Assembly (NCBI RefSeq): GCF_000744705.1 | Contig: NZ_JQML01000001.1 | Span: 5,156,017 to 5,220,016, forward strand | Length of the DNA stretch: 64,000 nt | DNA from: Streptacidiphilus albus JL83 | GTDB taxonomy: Bacteria; Actinomycetota; Actinomycetes; Streptomycetales; Streptomycetaceae | Direction: 5' to 3' | Shown: one piece after another, positions 24,932 to 33,235 of the stretch | How the letters are laid out: every line of letters begins with the position of its first letter | How positions within the stretch are numbered: the first letter of the stretch is position 1 | Translations under genes and position numbers: made by a program | The notes under the pieces: generated by a model | What the model saw: the letters and a program-made list of their open reading frames with translations, nothing else | The model's database searches: none | Told to the model about the DNA's origin: nothing

Positions 24932-24985
24932 GCGGAGGATACGAGATTCGAACTCGTGAGGGGTTGCCCCCAACACGCTTTCCAA
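24932..24985 (-). repeat. att copy 3 (inside intact tRNA-Ser)
   Basis: The tRNA-internal copy of the 54-bp repeat, from one base beyond the discriminator through the anticodon. It defines the attachment core used by the elements now represented by copies 1 and 2. Confidence 0.85.
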
Positions 24986-25017
24986 GCGTGCGCCCTAGGC
25001 CACTAGGCGAATCCTCC
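24933..25017 (-). tRNA. tRNA-Ser (anticodon GGA)
   Basis: An 85-base class II tRNA. The acceptor GGAGGAT pairs with ATCCTCC; discriminator G at 24933; no encoded CCA. The anticodon stem CACGC/GCGTG encloses TTGGAAA, giving anticodon GGA for Ser UCC/UCU codons. The long variable arm (GGGGGCAACCCC) is diagnostic of tRNA-Ser, and the T arm CGAGTTCGAATCTCG is intact. Its 3' half is the integration site of the neighbouring elements. Confidence 0.95.
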
Positions 25018-25159
25018 GTGGGAGAGCTTACTAGACGTTTGGGGGTGCTCGCGAACATGTAGCCGGGGCTCCGACCTGCGGGGTGGTCGGCGGGTGTCCG
25101 GACGGGTCCTCCGTACGGGTGGCGTCACGGATCACCCCGGGTATCCGGTACGCTGTTCC

Positions 25160-25252
25160 ACAGCCCCTCGTGTGGCGCTATCTCGCTGAACCCCCCCAGG
25201 GCCGGAAGGCAGCAAGGGTAAGTGGGCTCTGGCGGGTGCACGGGGGTCCTGT
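25160..25252 (+). ncRNA. ffs: Signal recognition particle RNA (small, 4.5S-type)
   Basis: The universally conserved SRP RNA tip is present: GGCCGGAAGGCAGCAAGGGT (25201-25219 region) opposite GTGGGCTCTGGC. The 5' strand (GCCCCTCGTGTGG) pairs with the 3' strand (GTGCACGGGGGTC) to close the hairpin. A -10-like TACGCT at 25149-25154 fits a start near 25160. It binds Ffh for co-translational targeting. Position just upstream of dnaX matches streptomycetes. Ends are approximate. Confidence 0.92.
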
Positions 25253-25301
25253 CGTTTCCAGAGGCCTCCGCTTGTCAGTGGGGACCGTTAGGGTCAGTGA
25301 C

Positions 25302-27593
25302 GTGTCGCTCGCTCTCTATCGCCGCTATCGCCCCGAGACCTTCGCCGAGGTCATCGGTCAGGAGCACGTCACCGGTCCGCTCCAGCAGGCGCTGCGCAAC
25401 AACCGGGTCAACCACGCCTACCTCTTCAGCGGCCCGCGCGGCTGCGGCAAGACCACCAGCGCGCGCATCCTCGCTCGTTGCCTCAACTGCGAGCAGGGGC
25501 CCACACCCACGCCCTGCGGCGTCTGCCTGTCGTGCACCGACCTGGCGCGCGGCGGTCCCGGGTCCATCGACGTGATCGAGATCGACGCCGCCTCGCACGG
25601 TGGTGTCGACGACACGCGTGACCTGCGGGAGAAGGCGTTCTTCGCCCCCGCATCCAGTCGCTACAAGATCTACATCATTGACGAGGCCCACATGGTCTCG
25701 ACGGCCGGCTTCAACGCCCTGCTGAAGGTCGTCGAGGAGCCCCCGGAGCATCTGAAGTTCATCTTCGCGACGACCGAGCCCGAGAAGGTCATCGGGACGA
25801 TCCGCTCGCGCACCCATCACTACCCGTTCCGGCTGGTCCCGCCGGGCACGCTGCGCGACTACCTCGCCCAGGTCTGCGGGCAGGAGGGGATCCAGGTCGA
25901 GGACGCGGTCTATCCGCTGGTGGTCCGGGCCGGGGCGGGCTCCGTGCGTGACTCGATGTCGGTGATGGACCAGCTCCTGGCCGGCTCGGACGCCGGCGGT
26001 GTGACCTACAGCATGGCCACCGCGCTGCTCGGCTACACCGACGCCGGGCTGCTGGACGAGGTGACCGACGCCTTCGCCGCACAGGACGGCGCCTCGGTCT
26101 TCGGGATGGTCGACCGTGTGATCGAGGGCGGCCACGACCCGCGCCGCTTCGTGGCCGATCTGCTGGAGCGGCTGCGCGACCTGGTCATCCTCTCCGCCGT
26201 CCCGGACGCGGGTGAGAAGGGCCTGATCGACGCGCCCGCCGACCGGATCGCGCTGATGGAGCAGCAGGCCGGGCGCTTCGGCGCGGCCGAGCTGAGCCGT
26301 GCCGCCGACATCGTCAACACCGGGCTGACGGAGATGCGCGGGGCGACCTCGCCCAGGCTGCAGCTGGAGCTGATCTGCGCCCGGGTCATGCTGCCCGGTG
26401 CATACGACGACGCCCGGTCCGTCCAGGCCCGGTTGGACAAGCTGGAACGCCGGTCGGCCTTCGGCGGCGGCGGGGTGGAGGGCATGGCCGTGCCGATGGC
26501 GGTCGGCCCGTCTGTGGCGGCTCCGATGACGGCCCCGGGCCCGATGACCGCCCCGGGCCCGATCGCGGCCTCCGCCCCGGGGCCGGTGACGGCTCCGGCA
26601 GCGACGGTTCCGGCGCCGATGCCGGCAGCCGCGCCGATCGCCTCCGCGCCCGTGCCCGGGGCGCAGGCCCCCGGATCCGGCGCCTGGCCGGTGGCGCGCA
26701 GTTTCGCCGCAACGCCGACGACGGCTGCGCCCGCCGCGCCCGCCGCGGCGGCTCCGGTCGTGCCGCAGGCACCCGCGCCTGTGGCCCAGCCCGCACCCGC
26801 TCCCCAGCCCGCGCCGACTGCCCAGCCCGCGCCCGTGGCGCAGCCTTCGCCGGCCGCCCAGGGCGGGGCCGGCGAGGTGCGGCGGATGTGGCCGCAGATC
26901 CTGGAGGCCGTGAAGGGCCGCCGCCGGGTCACCTGGATGCTGGTGCAGCAGGCGCAGGTCGCCGGATTCGACGGCAGCACGCTCCAGCTGGCCTTCGAGC
27001 ACGCCGGCACCCGAGACGGCTTCGTCAACGGCGGCCATGACGACATCCTGCGCCAGGCGATGCAGGACGCCCTGGGCGTCTCCTGGAAGATCGACTGCGT
27101 GATCGACCCCTCCGGTGGCGGCCGTGGCCCGAGCGGCCCCGGTGCTCCCGGTGGTGGCGGGTCCGGCGGCGGCTGGGGTTCCGGCGCGCCCGCGGCGCCC
27201 GTCGGGCCCGGGCCGGGCCCGTCGCAGCAGTTCCAGCCTCCGCAGCAGCAGGCCCAGCCCCCGCAGGCGTTCGCAGGATCGGGGCCGGGGGCCGGGACGG
27301 GGACGATGCAGGCGACGGCCGCGCCGGTCCAGGCGCCCTCGGCCGCCGCGCCGCAGGCCGCCGCGGCTCCGCAGCCGGTGCCGCAGACGCCGTCGGCCTA
27401 CAGTGCTCCGTCCTACAGCGCTCCGGCCTCGGCACCGGTGCCCGACCTGCCGCCGCCGTTCCCGGACTCGCCCGACGACGAGGTTCCGGAGGAGGACGGC
27501 CCGGCCTACGCCATGGGTTCGATCTCCGGCCAGGAGCTGATCATCCGGGAACTGGGCGCGACTGTGATCGAGGAGATCGAGCACAACCGCTAG
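25302..27593 (+). CDS. dnaX: DNA polymerase III subunits gamma/tau
   Basis: 763 residues. The clamp-loader AAA+ module is complete: SGPRGCGKTTS (Walker A, near residue 45), the zinc-binding Cys set CLNCEQGPTPTPCGVCLSC, DEAHMVS (Walker B) and the sensor region SRTHHYPFRLVPP. A domain III follows (LVILSAVPDAGEKG), then a long Pro/Ala/Gln-rich linker (about 385-540 and again after 625) around a tau-like C-terminal domain (VRRMWPQILEAVKGRRRVTWM). GTG 25302 gives the family N-terminus LALYRRYRPETF. It loads the beta clamp and tethers the polymerase. The upstream ffs transcript may run into it. Confidence 0.95.
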   Translation: MSLALYRRYRPETFAEVIGQEHVTGPLQQALRNNRVNHAYLFSGPRGCGKTTSARILARCLNCEQGPTPTPCGVCLSCTDLARGGPGSIDVIEIDAASHGGVDDTRDLREKAFFAPASSRYKIYIIDEAHMVSTAGFNALLKVVEEPPEHLKFIFATTEPEKVIGTIRSRTHHYPFRLVPPGTLRDYLAQVCGQEGIQVEDAVYPLVVRAGAGSVRDSMSVMDQLLAGSDAGGVTYSMATALLGYTDAGLLDEVTDAFAAQDGASVFGMVDRVIEGGHDPRRFVADLLERLRDLVILSAVPDAGEKGLIDAPADRIALMEQQAGRFGAAELSRAADIVNTGLTEMRGATSPRLQLELICARVMLPGAYDDARSVQARLDKLERRSAFGGGGVEGMAVPMAVGPSVAAPMTAPGPMTAPGPIAASAPGPVTAPAATVPAPMPAAAPIASAPVPGAQAPGSGAWPVARSFAATPTTAAPAAPAAAAPVVPQAPAPVAQPAPAPQPAPTAQPAPVAQPSPAAQGGAGEVRRMWPQILEAVKGRRRVTWMLVQQAQVAGFDGSTLQLAFEHAGTRDGFVNGGHDDILRQAMQDALGVSWKIDCVIDPSGGGRGPSGPGAPGGGGSGGGWGSGAPAAPVGPGPGPSQQFQPPQQQAQPPQAFAGSGPGAGTGTMQATAAPVQAPSAAAPQAAAAPQPVPQTPSAYSAPSYSAPASAPVPDLPPPFPDSPDDEVPEEDGPAYAMGSISGQELIIRELGATVIEEIEHNR

Positions 27594-27705
27594 GTGGGTC
27601 CTGGCTGACGGTCCGGCCGCGTAGGCTCGCACCGTACGGTCCCGAGACGTACGGCTGTGCGCCGTACGGACGGGCAGCCATGACTTTTGACGTCAGGAGC
27701 ACATC

Positions 27706-28047
27706 ATGTTCCCCGGTGGCGGACAGCCCGACATGCAGGCACTGCTTCAGCAGGCCCAGCAGATGCAGCAGCAACTCGCCCAGGCCCAGGAGCAGCTGGC
27801 GGCGGCCACCGTGCAGGGCACGGCCGGCGGCGGCCTGGTCACGGCGACGGTCAGCGGCGCGGGTGAGCTGAAGGCCCTGGTCATCGACCCCAAGGCGGTC
27901 GACCCGGAGGACACGGAGACCCTGGCGGACCTGGTCCTCGCTGCGGTCCGGGACGCCACGTCGGCCGCGCAGCGGCTCGCCGCCGAGCGCCTGGGCCCGC
28001 TGGCCCAGGGGCTGGGCGGCGGGGGCATCCCCGGACTGCCCTTCTGA
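27706..28047 (+). CDS. YbaB/EbfC nucleoid-associated protein
   Basis: 113 residues of the YbaB/EbfC family: a Gln-rich helix ([17 protein letters not shown]) followed by [20 protein letters not shown] and a second helix [16 protein letters not shown]. The dimers bind DNA. AGGAG lies six bases before ATG. It follows dnaX and precedes recR, the usual bacterial order. Confidence 0.93.
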   Translation: MFPGGGQPDMQALLQQAQQMQQQLAQAQEQLAAATVQGTAGGGLVTATVSGAGELKALVIDPKAVDPEDTETLADLVLAAVRDATSAAQRLAAERLGPLAQGLGGGGIPGLPF

Positions 28048-28048
28048 G

Positions 28049-28150
28049 CCAGGGCCGGCACGCGGCGGCCTGGCCAGGGCCTGCACGCGGCGGCCCGGGC
28101 ACCGGCCCGGCCAGGGCCGGCACGCGGCGGCCGGGCACCGGCCCGGCACG
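28049..28150. repeat. GC-rich tandem repeat between ybaB and recR
   Basis: Three imperfect copies starting CCAGGGCC(G/T)GCACGCGGCGGCC at 28049, 28074 and 28111; copies 2 and 3 share a longer unit of about 36 bases ending GGCACCGGCCCGG. It starts inside the ybaB stop region and may form stable hairpins that separate ybaB from recR expression. It is not coding in any convincing frame. Confidence 0.7.
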
Positions 28151-28329
28151 GGCAGGGGCACAGCCCCGCACTTCTCCGACTTCCTGAAGACTTCCGTACG
28201 CCCCCGGCAGGTGGAGTCTGGGTGTGTCGCACGGGTGTGTCGGCCTCCCCGGCCAGAGGATGATGGCCTTCAACAACTCCCAGCAGCAGGTCACTACCCA
28301 CTCCGGTGGCGAAAGGCAGGACGAGCAGC

Positions 28330-28929
28330 GTGTACGAGGGCGTGGTCCAGGACCTCATCGACGAGTTGGGCAGGCTGCCCGGCGTCGGCCCCAAGAGTGC
28401 GCAGCGGATCGCCTTCCACATCCTCCAGTCCGACCCGGTCGATGTGCGCCGCTTGGCGAACGCGCTCAATGAAGTCAAGGAGAAGGTACGTTTCTGCGCG
28501 GTCTGCGGGAACGTTTCCGAGTCCGAGCGCTGCCGGGTCTGCCTCGACACCCGCCGTGACCCCTCGGTCATCTGCGTGGTCGAGGAGCCCAAGGACGTGG
28601 TCGCGGTCGAGCGGACCCGCGAGTTCCGGGGCCGGTACCACGTGCTCGGCGGCGCGATCAGCCCGATCGAGGGCGTCGGGCCGGACGACCTGCGGATCAG
28701 GGAGCTGATGACGCGACTCGCCGACGGGGTGGTGACCGAGCTGATCCTGGCCACCGATCCCAACCTTGAGGGTGAGGCTACGGCCACCTACCTGGCCCGG
28801 CTGCTGAAGCCGATGGGCCTCAAAGTGACCCGACTGGCCAGCGGCCTGCCGGTCGGTGGAGACCTGGAGTACGCCGACGAGGTCACCCTCGGACGGGCCT
28901 TCGAAGGGAGACGACTTCTCGATGTCTGA
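28330..28929 (+). CDS. recR: Recombination mediator RecR
   Basis: 199 residues, the usual RecR length. N-terminal helix-hairpin-helix ([20 protein letters not shown]), the Cys4 zinc finger ([16 protein letters not shown]) and a Toprim domain ([14 protein letters not shown] ... [20 protein letters not shown]). RecR works with RecO to load RecA on SSB-coated single strands. GTG 28330 fits the family start ([12 protein letters not shown]); a GTG 8 codons earlier is possible. It overlaps the DUF5063 gene by 8 bases. Confidence 0.93.
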   Translation: MYEGVVQDLIDELGRLPGVGPKSAQRIAFHILQSDPVDVRRLANALNEVKEKVRFCAVCGNVSESERCRVCLDTRRDPSVICVVEEPKDVVAVERTREFRGRYHVLGGAISPIEGVGPDDLRIRELMTRLADGVVTELILATDPNLEGEATATYLARLLKPMGLKVTRLASGLPVGGDLEYADEVTLGRAFEGRRLLDV

Positions 28930-29584
28930 CATCAGCGCCACCACCGCAACGATCCATGCCCAGGAGCCGGACGAGTTCGCCGTGCAGATCGCGGACTCCG
29001 TCAACAGCTTCGTCCTCGCCGTCCACGAGATCGCCAAGGGCGACGAGCCCGGCAGCGGCATCTCGCTGCTGCTGCTGGAGGTCTCGCAGCTGCTGCTGGC
29101 CGGTGGCCGGCTGGGCGCGATCGAGGACGTCCTGCCGGACGACCGCTACGAGACGGACACCGGTCCGGATGTCGACGAGTCCGAGCTGCGCCAGCGCCTC
29201 GCGGAGCTGTTGGCGCCGATCGACGTCTACCACGAGATCTTCGACCCCTACGGTCTGCCGGAGAAGCCGGTCCCCTGCCGGATCTCCGACGACATCGCCG
29301 GTGTGGTCGCCGACCTCCAGCACGGCCTGGTGCACTACCGCGAGGGCCGGATCTCCGAGGCGCTGTGGTGGTGGCAGTTCTCCTACCTGGCGAACTGGGG
29401 TTCCAGCACCACCTCGGTGCTGCGCGCGCTGCACTCGCTGGTGGCCCATGTCCGGCTGGACAGCCCCATCAATGCGGCCGGTGACGGCGTGGACACGGAC
29501 GACGACGGGCTCACGGACGAGCAGTTGGGGCAGCAGGCCGGCGAGCTGATGGCCGCGGAACTGGGTGTGCACGGCGCGGAGTAG
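28922..29584 (+). CDS. DUF5063 domain protein
   Basis: 220 residues, soluble and acidic. Helical N-terminus ([41 protein letters not shown]), then [31 protein letters not shown] and [15 protein letters not shown], the DUF5063 pattern conserved between recR and lysC in actinomycetes. Function unknown. The ATG is within the end of recR with GGGAGACGACT upstream. Confidence 0.85.
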   Translation: MSDISATTATIHAQEPDEFAVQIADSVNSFVLAVHEIAKGDEPGSGISLLLLEVSQLLLAGGRLGAIEDVLPDDRYETDTGPDVDESELRQRLAELLAPIDVYHEIFDPYGLPEKPVPCRISDDIAGVVADLQHGLVHYREGRISEALWWWQFSYLANWGSSTTSVLRALHSLVAHVRLDSPINAAGDGVDTDDDGLTDEQLGQQAGELMAAELGVHGAE

Positions 29585-29812
29585 CACGGAAGCAGCGCGG
29601 CACGGCGTGCCGCGGCGGGAGTGCCCGGGTCGGGATGTGTGCGCATCGTCCCAGGCCAGGAATCGTCTCGCCCGATGAGCATGAAGTCTCAGCATCTGGA
29701 TACAGGTAGGCGTGGCGGCCCCGGTCGATAGACTGGGCCGCGCGTATGCCCCAGTGGCTGCGCTGCCTGAACCACCGCAGTACCGGGAGACCGGAAGATC
29801 CGAGGAGCGCAC

Positions 29813-31081
29813 GTGGGCCTTGTCGTGCAGAAGTACGGCGGCTCCTCCGTCGCTGATGCCGAGGGCATCAAGCGCGTCGCCAGGCGAATCGTCGACACCA
29901 AGAAGGCCGGCCATGAGGTCGTCGTCGTGGTGTCCGCGATGGGCGACACGACGGACGAGCTCATCGATCTCGCTGAGCAGGTGTCACCTTTCCCTGCCGG
30001 ACGCGAGCTCGACATGCTGCTGACCTCAGGGGAGCGCATCTCCATGGCGCTCCTGGCCATGGCCATCAAATCCCTGGGTCACGAGGCCCAGTCCTTCACC
30101 GGCAGCCAGGCCGGGGTCATCACCGACTCCGTCCACAACAAGGCGCGCATCATCGATGTGACGCCGGGCCGCATCCGTACCGCCCTCGACGAGGGCAACA
30201 TCGCGATCGTGGCCGGCTTCCAGGGCGTCTCCCAGGACAGCAAGGACATCACCACCCTCGGCCGGGGCGGCTCGGACACCACGGCCGTGGCGCTGGCCGC
30301 CGCGCTCGACGCCGAGTGCTGTGAGATCTACACCGATGTCGACGGCGTCTTCACCGCCGACCCCCGCGTGGTGAAGAAGGCCCGCAAGATCGACGAAATC
30401 GGCTACGAGGACATGTTGGAGCTGGCATCCTCCGGTTCCAAGGTGCTGCTCGCCCGCTGTGTCGAGTACGCCCGCCGCTACAACATGCCCATCCATGTAC
30501 GGTCGTCCTTCTCTGGAAACGTCGGTACCTGGGTCCGTAACCAGCCCGAAGGGGGCGAAATGGAGCACGCCATCATCTCCGGGGTCGCCCACGACACGTC
30601 GGAGGCCAAGGTCACCGTCGTCGGCGTGCCCGACAAGCCCGGTGAGGCGGCCCGGATCTTCCGTGCCATCGCCGATGCCGAGATCAACATCGACATGGTG
30701 GTGCAGAACGTCTCCGCCGCGTCGACCGGCCTGACGGACATCTCCTTCACCGTGCCCAAGGCCGAGGGCCGGAAGGCCATCGAGGCGCTGGAGCGCGTCC
30801 AGCAGGGCATCGGCTTCACCTCGCTCCGCTACGACGACGAGATCGGCAAGATCTCGCTGGTCGGCGCCGGGATGCGGTCCAACCCCGGGGTCACCGCGAC
30901 CTTCTTCGAGGCGCTGTCCGGGGCGAGCGTCAACATCGAGCTGATCTCCACCTCGGAGATCCGCATCTCCGTGGTGACCCGTGCCGACGACGTCTCCGAG
31001 GCGGTCCGCGCGGTCCACAGCGCCTTCGGTCTGGACAGCGAGACCGACGAAGCCGTCGTCTACGGCGGGACCGGTCGGTGA
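29813..31081 (+). CDS. lysC: Aspartokinase
   Basis: 422 residues. The kinase N-terminus [20 protein letters not shown] (near residues 4-22), [16 protein letters not shown] and [17 protein letters not shown] are the substrate- and ATP-binding elements; two ACT domains follow ([21 protein letters not shown] and [18 protein letters not shown]). It phosphorylates aspartate, the first step to Lys, Thr, Met and diaminopimelate, and is normally feedback-inhibited by Lys plus Thr through the ACT domains. GTG start with GGAG nine bases upstream. A -10-like TAGACT lies at 29729-29734. asd overlaps its stop by four bases. Confidence 0.96.
   Translation: MGLVVQKYGGSSVADAEGIKRVARRIVDTKKAGHEVVVVVSAMGDTTDELIDLAEQVSPFPAGRELDMLLTSGERISMALLAMAIKSLGHEAQSFTGSQAGVITDSVHNKARIIDVTPGRIRTALDEGNIAIVAGFQGVSQDSKDITTLGRGGSDTTAVALAAALDAECCEIYTDVDGVFTADPRVVKKARKIDEIGYEDMLELASSGSKVLLARCVEYARRYNMPIHVRSSFSGNVGTWVRNQPEGGEMEHAIISGVAHDTSEAKVTVVGVPDKPGEAARIFRAIADAEINIDMVVQNVSAASTGLTDISFTVPKAEGRKAIEALERVQQGIGFTSLRYDDEIGKISLVGAGMRSNPGVTATFFEALSGASVNIELISTSEIRISVVTRADDVSEAVRAVHSAFGLDSETDEAVVYGGTGR
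30560..31081 (+). other. Internal start for aspartokinase beta subunit
   Basis: An in-frame ATG ([12 protein letters not shown]) preceded by GAAGGGGG at ideal spacing begins the ACT-domain part alone (173 residues). Actinobacterial and Bacillus aspartokinases of this class are alpha2beta2 enzymes whose beta subunit is made from exactly such an internal start, so a second product is likely here. Confidence 0.75.
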
Positions 31082-32184
31082 ACTCCGGCGGAGGCGATCA
31101 GGTCGGTGAGAGCGTGGCCCATCGGGCCCACGCAGCTCGCAGACCGACCCTCGCCGTCGTCGGCGCCACTGGCGCCGTCGGCACGGTCATGTTGGAACTG
31201 CTCTCCACCCGCGCCGACGTGTGGGGCGAGATCCGCCTGATCGCCTCCGCCCGCTCCGCCGGCCGCAAGCTCACCGTCCGCGGTGAGCAGGTCGAGGTGC
31301 ACGCGCTCAGCGAGGACTGCTTCGACGGGGTGGACGTCGCCATGTTCGACGTGCCCGACGAGGTGGCCGCGCACTGGGCGCCGATCGCCGCCGCCCGGGG
31401 TGCGGTCGTGGTCGACAACTCCGGCGCCTTCCGGATGGACGAGGACGTCCCGCTGGTCGTCCCCGAGGTGAACGCCTCGGCCGCGCGGACCCGTCCGCGC
31501 GGGATCGTCGCCAATGCCAACTGCACCACGCTGACGATGATCGTCGCCATGGGCGCGCTGCACGCCGAGTTCGGCCTGAAGGAGCTGGTGGTCGCCTCCT
31601 ACCAGGCCGCGTCCGGAGCCGGGAAGTCCGGCGTGGACGCGCTCCGGCAGCAGATCGCCACCGTCGCCCAGGACGGCGACCTCGGTACCAGGACCGGGGA
31701 CGTCCGGCGCGCCATCGGCGAGACCGGGCCGTTCCCCGCGCCGCTGGCGCTCAACGTCATCCCCTGGGCGGGTTCGCCGGCCGACGCCGGCTGGTCCTCC
31801 GAGGAGATGAAGGTCCGCAACGAGTCGCGGAAGATCCTGGGCCTGCCGGAGCTCAAGGTCTCCGCGACCTGCGTCCGGGTACCGGTGGTCACCACCCACT
31901 CGCTGGCGGTGCACGCGGTGTTCGAGTCCGACGTGACCGTCGAGCGTGCCCACGAGATCCTGGCCTCGGCGCCCGGCGTCGTGCTCTACGACGACCCGGC
32001 CACGGGCGAGTTCCCCACCCCGGTCGACGCGGTCGGCACCGACCCGACCTGGGTCGGCCGGGTCCGCCGCTCGCTGGACGACCCGCGTGCGCTGGACCTC
32101 TTCCTCTGCGGCGACAACCTGCGCAAGGGCGCGGCGCTGAACACCGCGCAGATCGCCGAGTCGGTGGCGGCCGAACTCGGCTGA
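31078..32184 (+). CDS. asd: Aspartate-semialdehyde dehydrogenase
   Basis: 368 residues. NADP-binding [23 protein letters not shown], the catalytic Cys in NANCTT (Cys 149) and the substrate region [11 protein letters not shown] are present. It reduces aspartyl phosphate to the semialdehyde, the second step of the aspartate pathway, and forms an operon with lysC through a GTGA overlap. Its N-terminus is about 20 residues longer than usual, so a GTG at 31114 is an alternative start. Confidence 0.94.
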   Translation: MNSGGGDQVGESVAHRAHAARRPTLAVVGATGAVGTVMLELLSTRADVWGEIRLIASARSAGRKLTVRGEQVEVHALSEDCFDGVDVAMFDVPDEVAAHWAPIAAARGAVVVDNSGAFRMDEDVPLVVPEVNASAARTRPRGIVANANCTTLTMIVAMGALHAEFGLKELVVASYQAASGAGKSGVDALRQQIATVAQDGDLGTRTGDVRRAIGETGPFPAPLALNVIPWAGSPADAGWSSEEMKVRNESRKILGLPELKVSATCVRVPVVTTHSLAVHAVFESDVTVERAHEILASAPGVVLYDDPATGEFPTPVDAVGTDPTWVGRVRRSLDDPRALDLFLCGDNLRKGAALNTAQIAESVAAELG

Positions 32185-32548
32185 GCCCCGACCGGGTCCG
32201 ACCGGGTCCGGCTCGCGCCGCCGGAGCAGGGCCTGTTACTGACGGGGCCCGTGGGGCGAGGTCGCACCCGAGAGTTCTTGAGCTCCGTGTGTTGCGAACC
32301 TGCGGCGAACCGGGCGCGAGTCGGTCAGTTCCAGTGACGCGTGCCTGGGCGCCCCGTACCGTTGAGCCATCAACAGCAGTCGTTGGTCACGGACGGGGAG
32401 GCGGCGGGATGTTCGACTACTCCCACCGGTACCAGCTGTGTCCGTCCGGTGATTCTCCGTCGTTCCCGTGCAACCATCGCGCGGCCTCGCACGTCCAACT
32501 GGCGTGGGAGAGATGGCGGGGAGCATGGTCGTGGCCGGGAGGATGCCC
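32185..32548. other. Gap upstream of the sigma factor gene
   Basis: About 360 bases between asd and the chosen sigma-factor start. The coding frame of the sigma factor is open back to 32468 and several ATG/GTG codons at 32468, 32513, 32525 and 32543 are possible starts. No clear promoter was recognised. Confidence 0.45.
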
Positions 32549-33235
32549 GTGACCGCGCCCTTTCCCGGCGTCCGCAGAGTTGTTGAGCGAACCATCGACC
32601 GGACGATCGACCGCACCCTGGACCGCGGTCTCGACCGGACCGCCGACCGGACCATGGACCGGACCGTGGAGCGCGGCCTCGACCGGGGCCTCGATCGCGG
32701 CCTCGACCGGGCCGAGTTCACCTCGGTCGTCGCCGAGGGCGCCAGCGTCGACCTGCTCACCGAGACCTACCAGGCCCACTACCGCTCGCTGTTGGGCCTC
32801 GCCGCGCTGCTCCTGGACGACACCGCCTCCTGCGAGGACGTCGTCCAGGAGGCGTTCATCCGCGTCCACGCCGCCCGCCGCCGGGTGCGGGAGCCCGAGA
32901 AGACCCTCGCCTACCTGCGGCAGACGGTCGTCAACCTGTCGCGTTCCACGCTGCGGCGACGGATCATGGGGCTGCGGCTGCTGCCCAAGCCCATGCCGGA
33001 CATGGCCAGCGCCGAGGAGGGCGCGTACGACGCCCTGGAGCGCGACCAGCTGCTGAAGGCCATGCGCGGCCTCCAACGGCGCCAGCGCGAAGTTCTGGTG
33101 ATGCGGTACTTCGCCGACATGACAGAGGCCCAGGTCGCGGAGAGCCTGGGCATCTCGATCGGCTCGGTCAAGGCGTACGGCTCGCGCGGGCTGGCCGCGC
33201 TCCGGATCACGATGGACTCGGGGCCGGAGTCATGA
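32549..33235 (+). CDS. SigE-type RNA polymerase sigma factor with repeat-rich N-terminus
   Basis: About 228 residues. The C-terminal 150 are a normal ECF/SigE-family sigma factor: region 2 (YQAHYRSLLGLAALLLDDTASCEDVVQEAFIRVH) and region 4 (LQRRQREVLVMRYFADMTEAQVAESLGISIGSVKAYGSRG). Residues about 13-53 form some ten copies of the tetrapeptide (D/E)-R-(T/G)-x, such as DRTIDRTLDRGL, which I have not seen in the family. GTG 32549 is chosen because GGGAGG precedes it by six bases. Its stop overlaps the start of a membrane protein at 33232, likely its regulator. Confidence 0.88.
   Translation: MTAPFPGVRRVVERTIDRTIDRTLDRGLDRTADRTMDRTVERGLDRGLDRGLDRAEFTSVVAEGASVDLLTETYQAHYRSLLGLAALLLDDTASCEDVVQEAFIRVHAARRRVREPEKTLAYLRQTVVNLSRSTLRRRIMGLRLLPKPMPDMASAEEGAYDALERDQLLKAMRGLQRRQREVLVMRYFADMTEAQVAESLGISIGSVKAYGSRGLAALRITMDSGPES

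Larger units (their letters stand above)
21358..24985. mobile_element. Tandem integrative-element remnants at tRNA-Ser (three att copies)
   Basis: Three copies of the same 54-bp tRNA-Ser 3' segment lie in one orientation at 21358-21411, 23298-23351 and 24932-24985, the last inside the intact tRNA. This is the footprint of site-specific integration at the 3' end of a tRNA, repeated twice. The intervals of about 1.9 kb and 1.6 kb carry toxin-antitoxin genes and fragments but no integrase, excisionase, Rep or transfer gene. Because each integration restores the tRNA and displaces the older copy outward, the copy at 21358 should be oldest; it is also the only one with a substitution. Confidence 0.75.

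Noticed and set aside
32236-32760. Minus-strand frame rich in SRPRSRPRS
   Set aside because: It is the antisense of the tetrapeptide repeat of the sigma factor.
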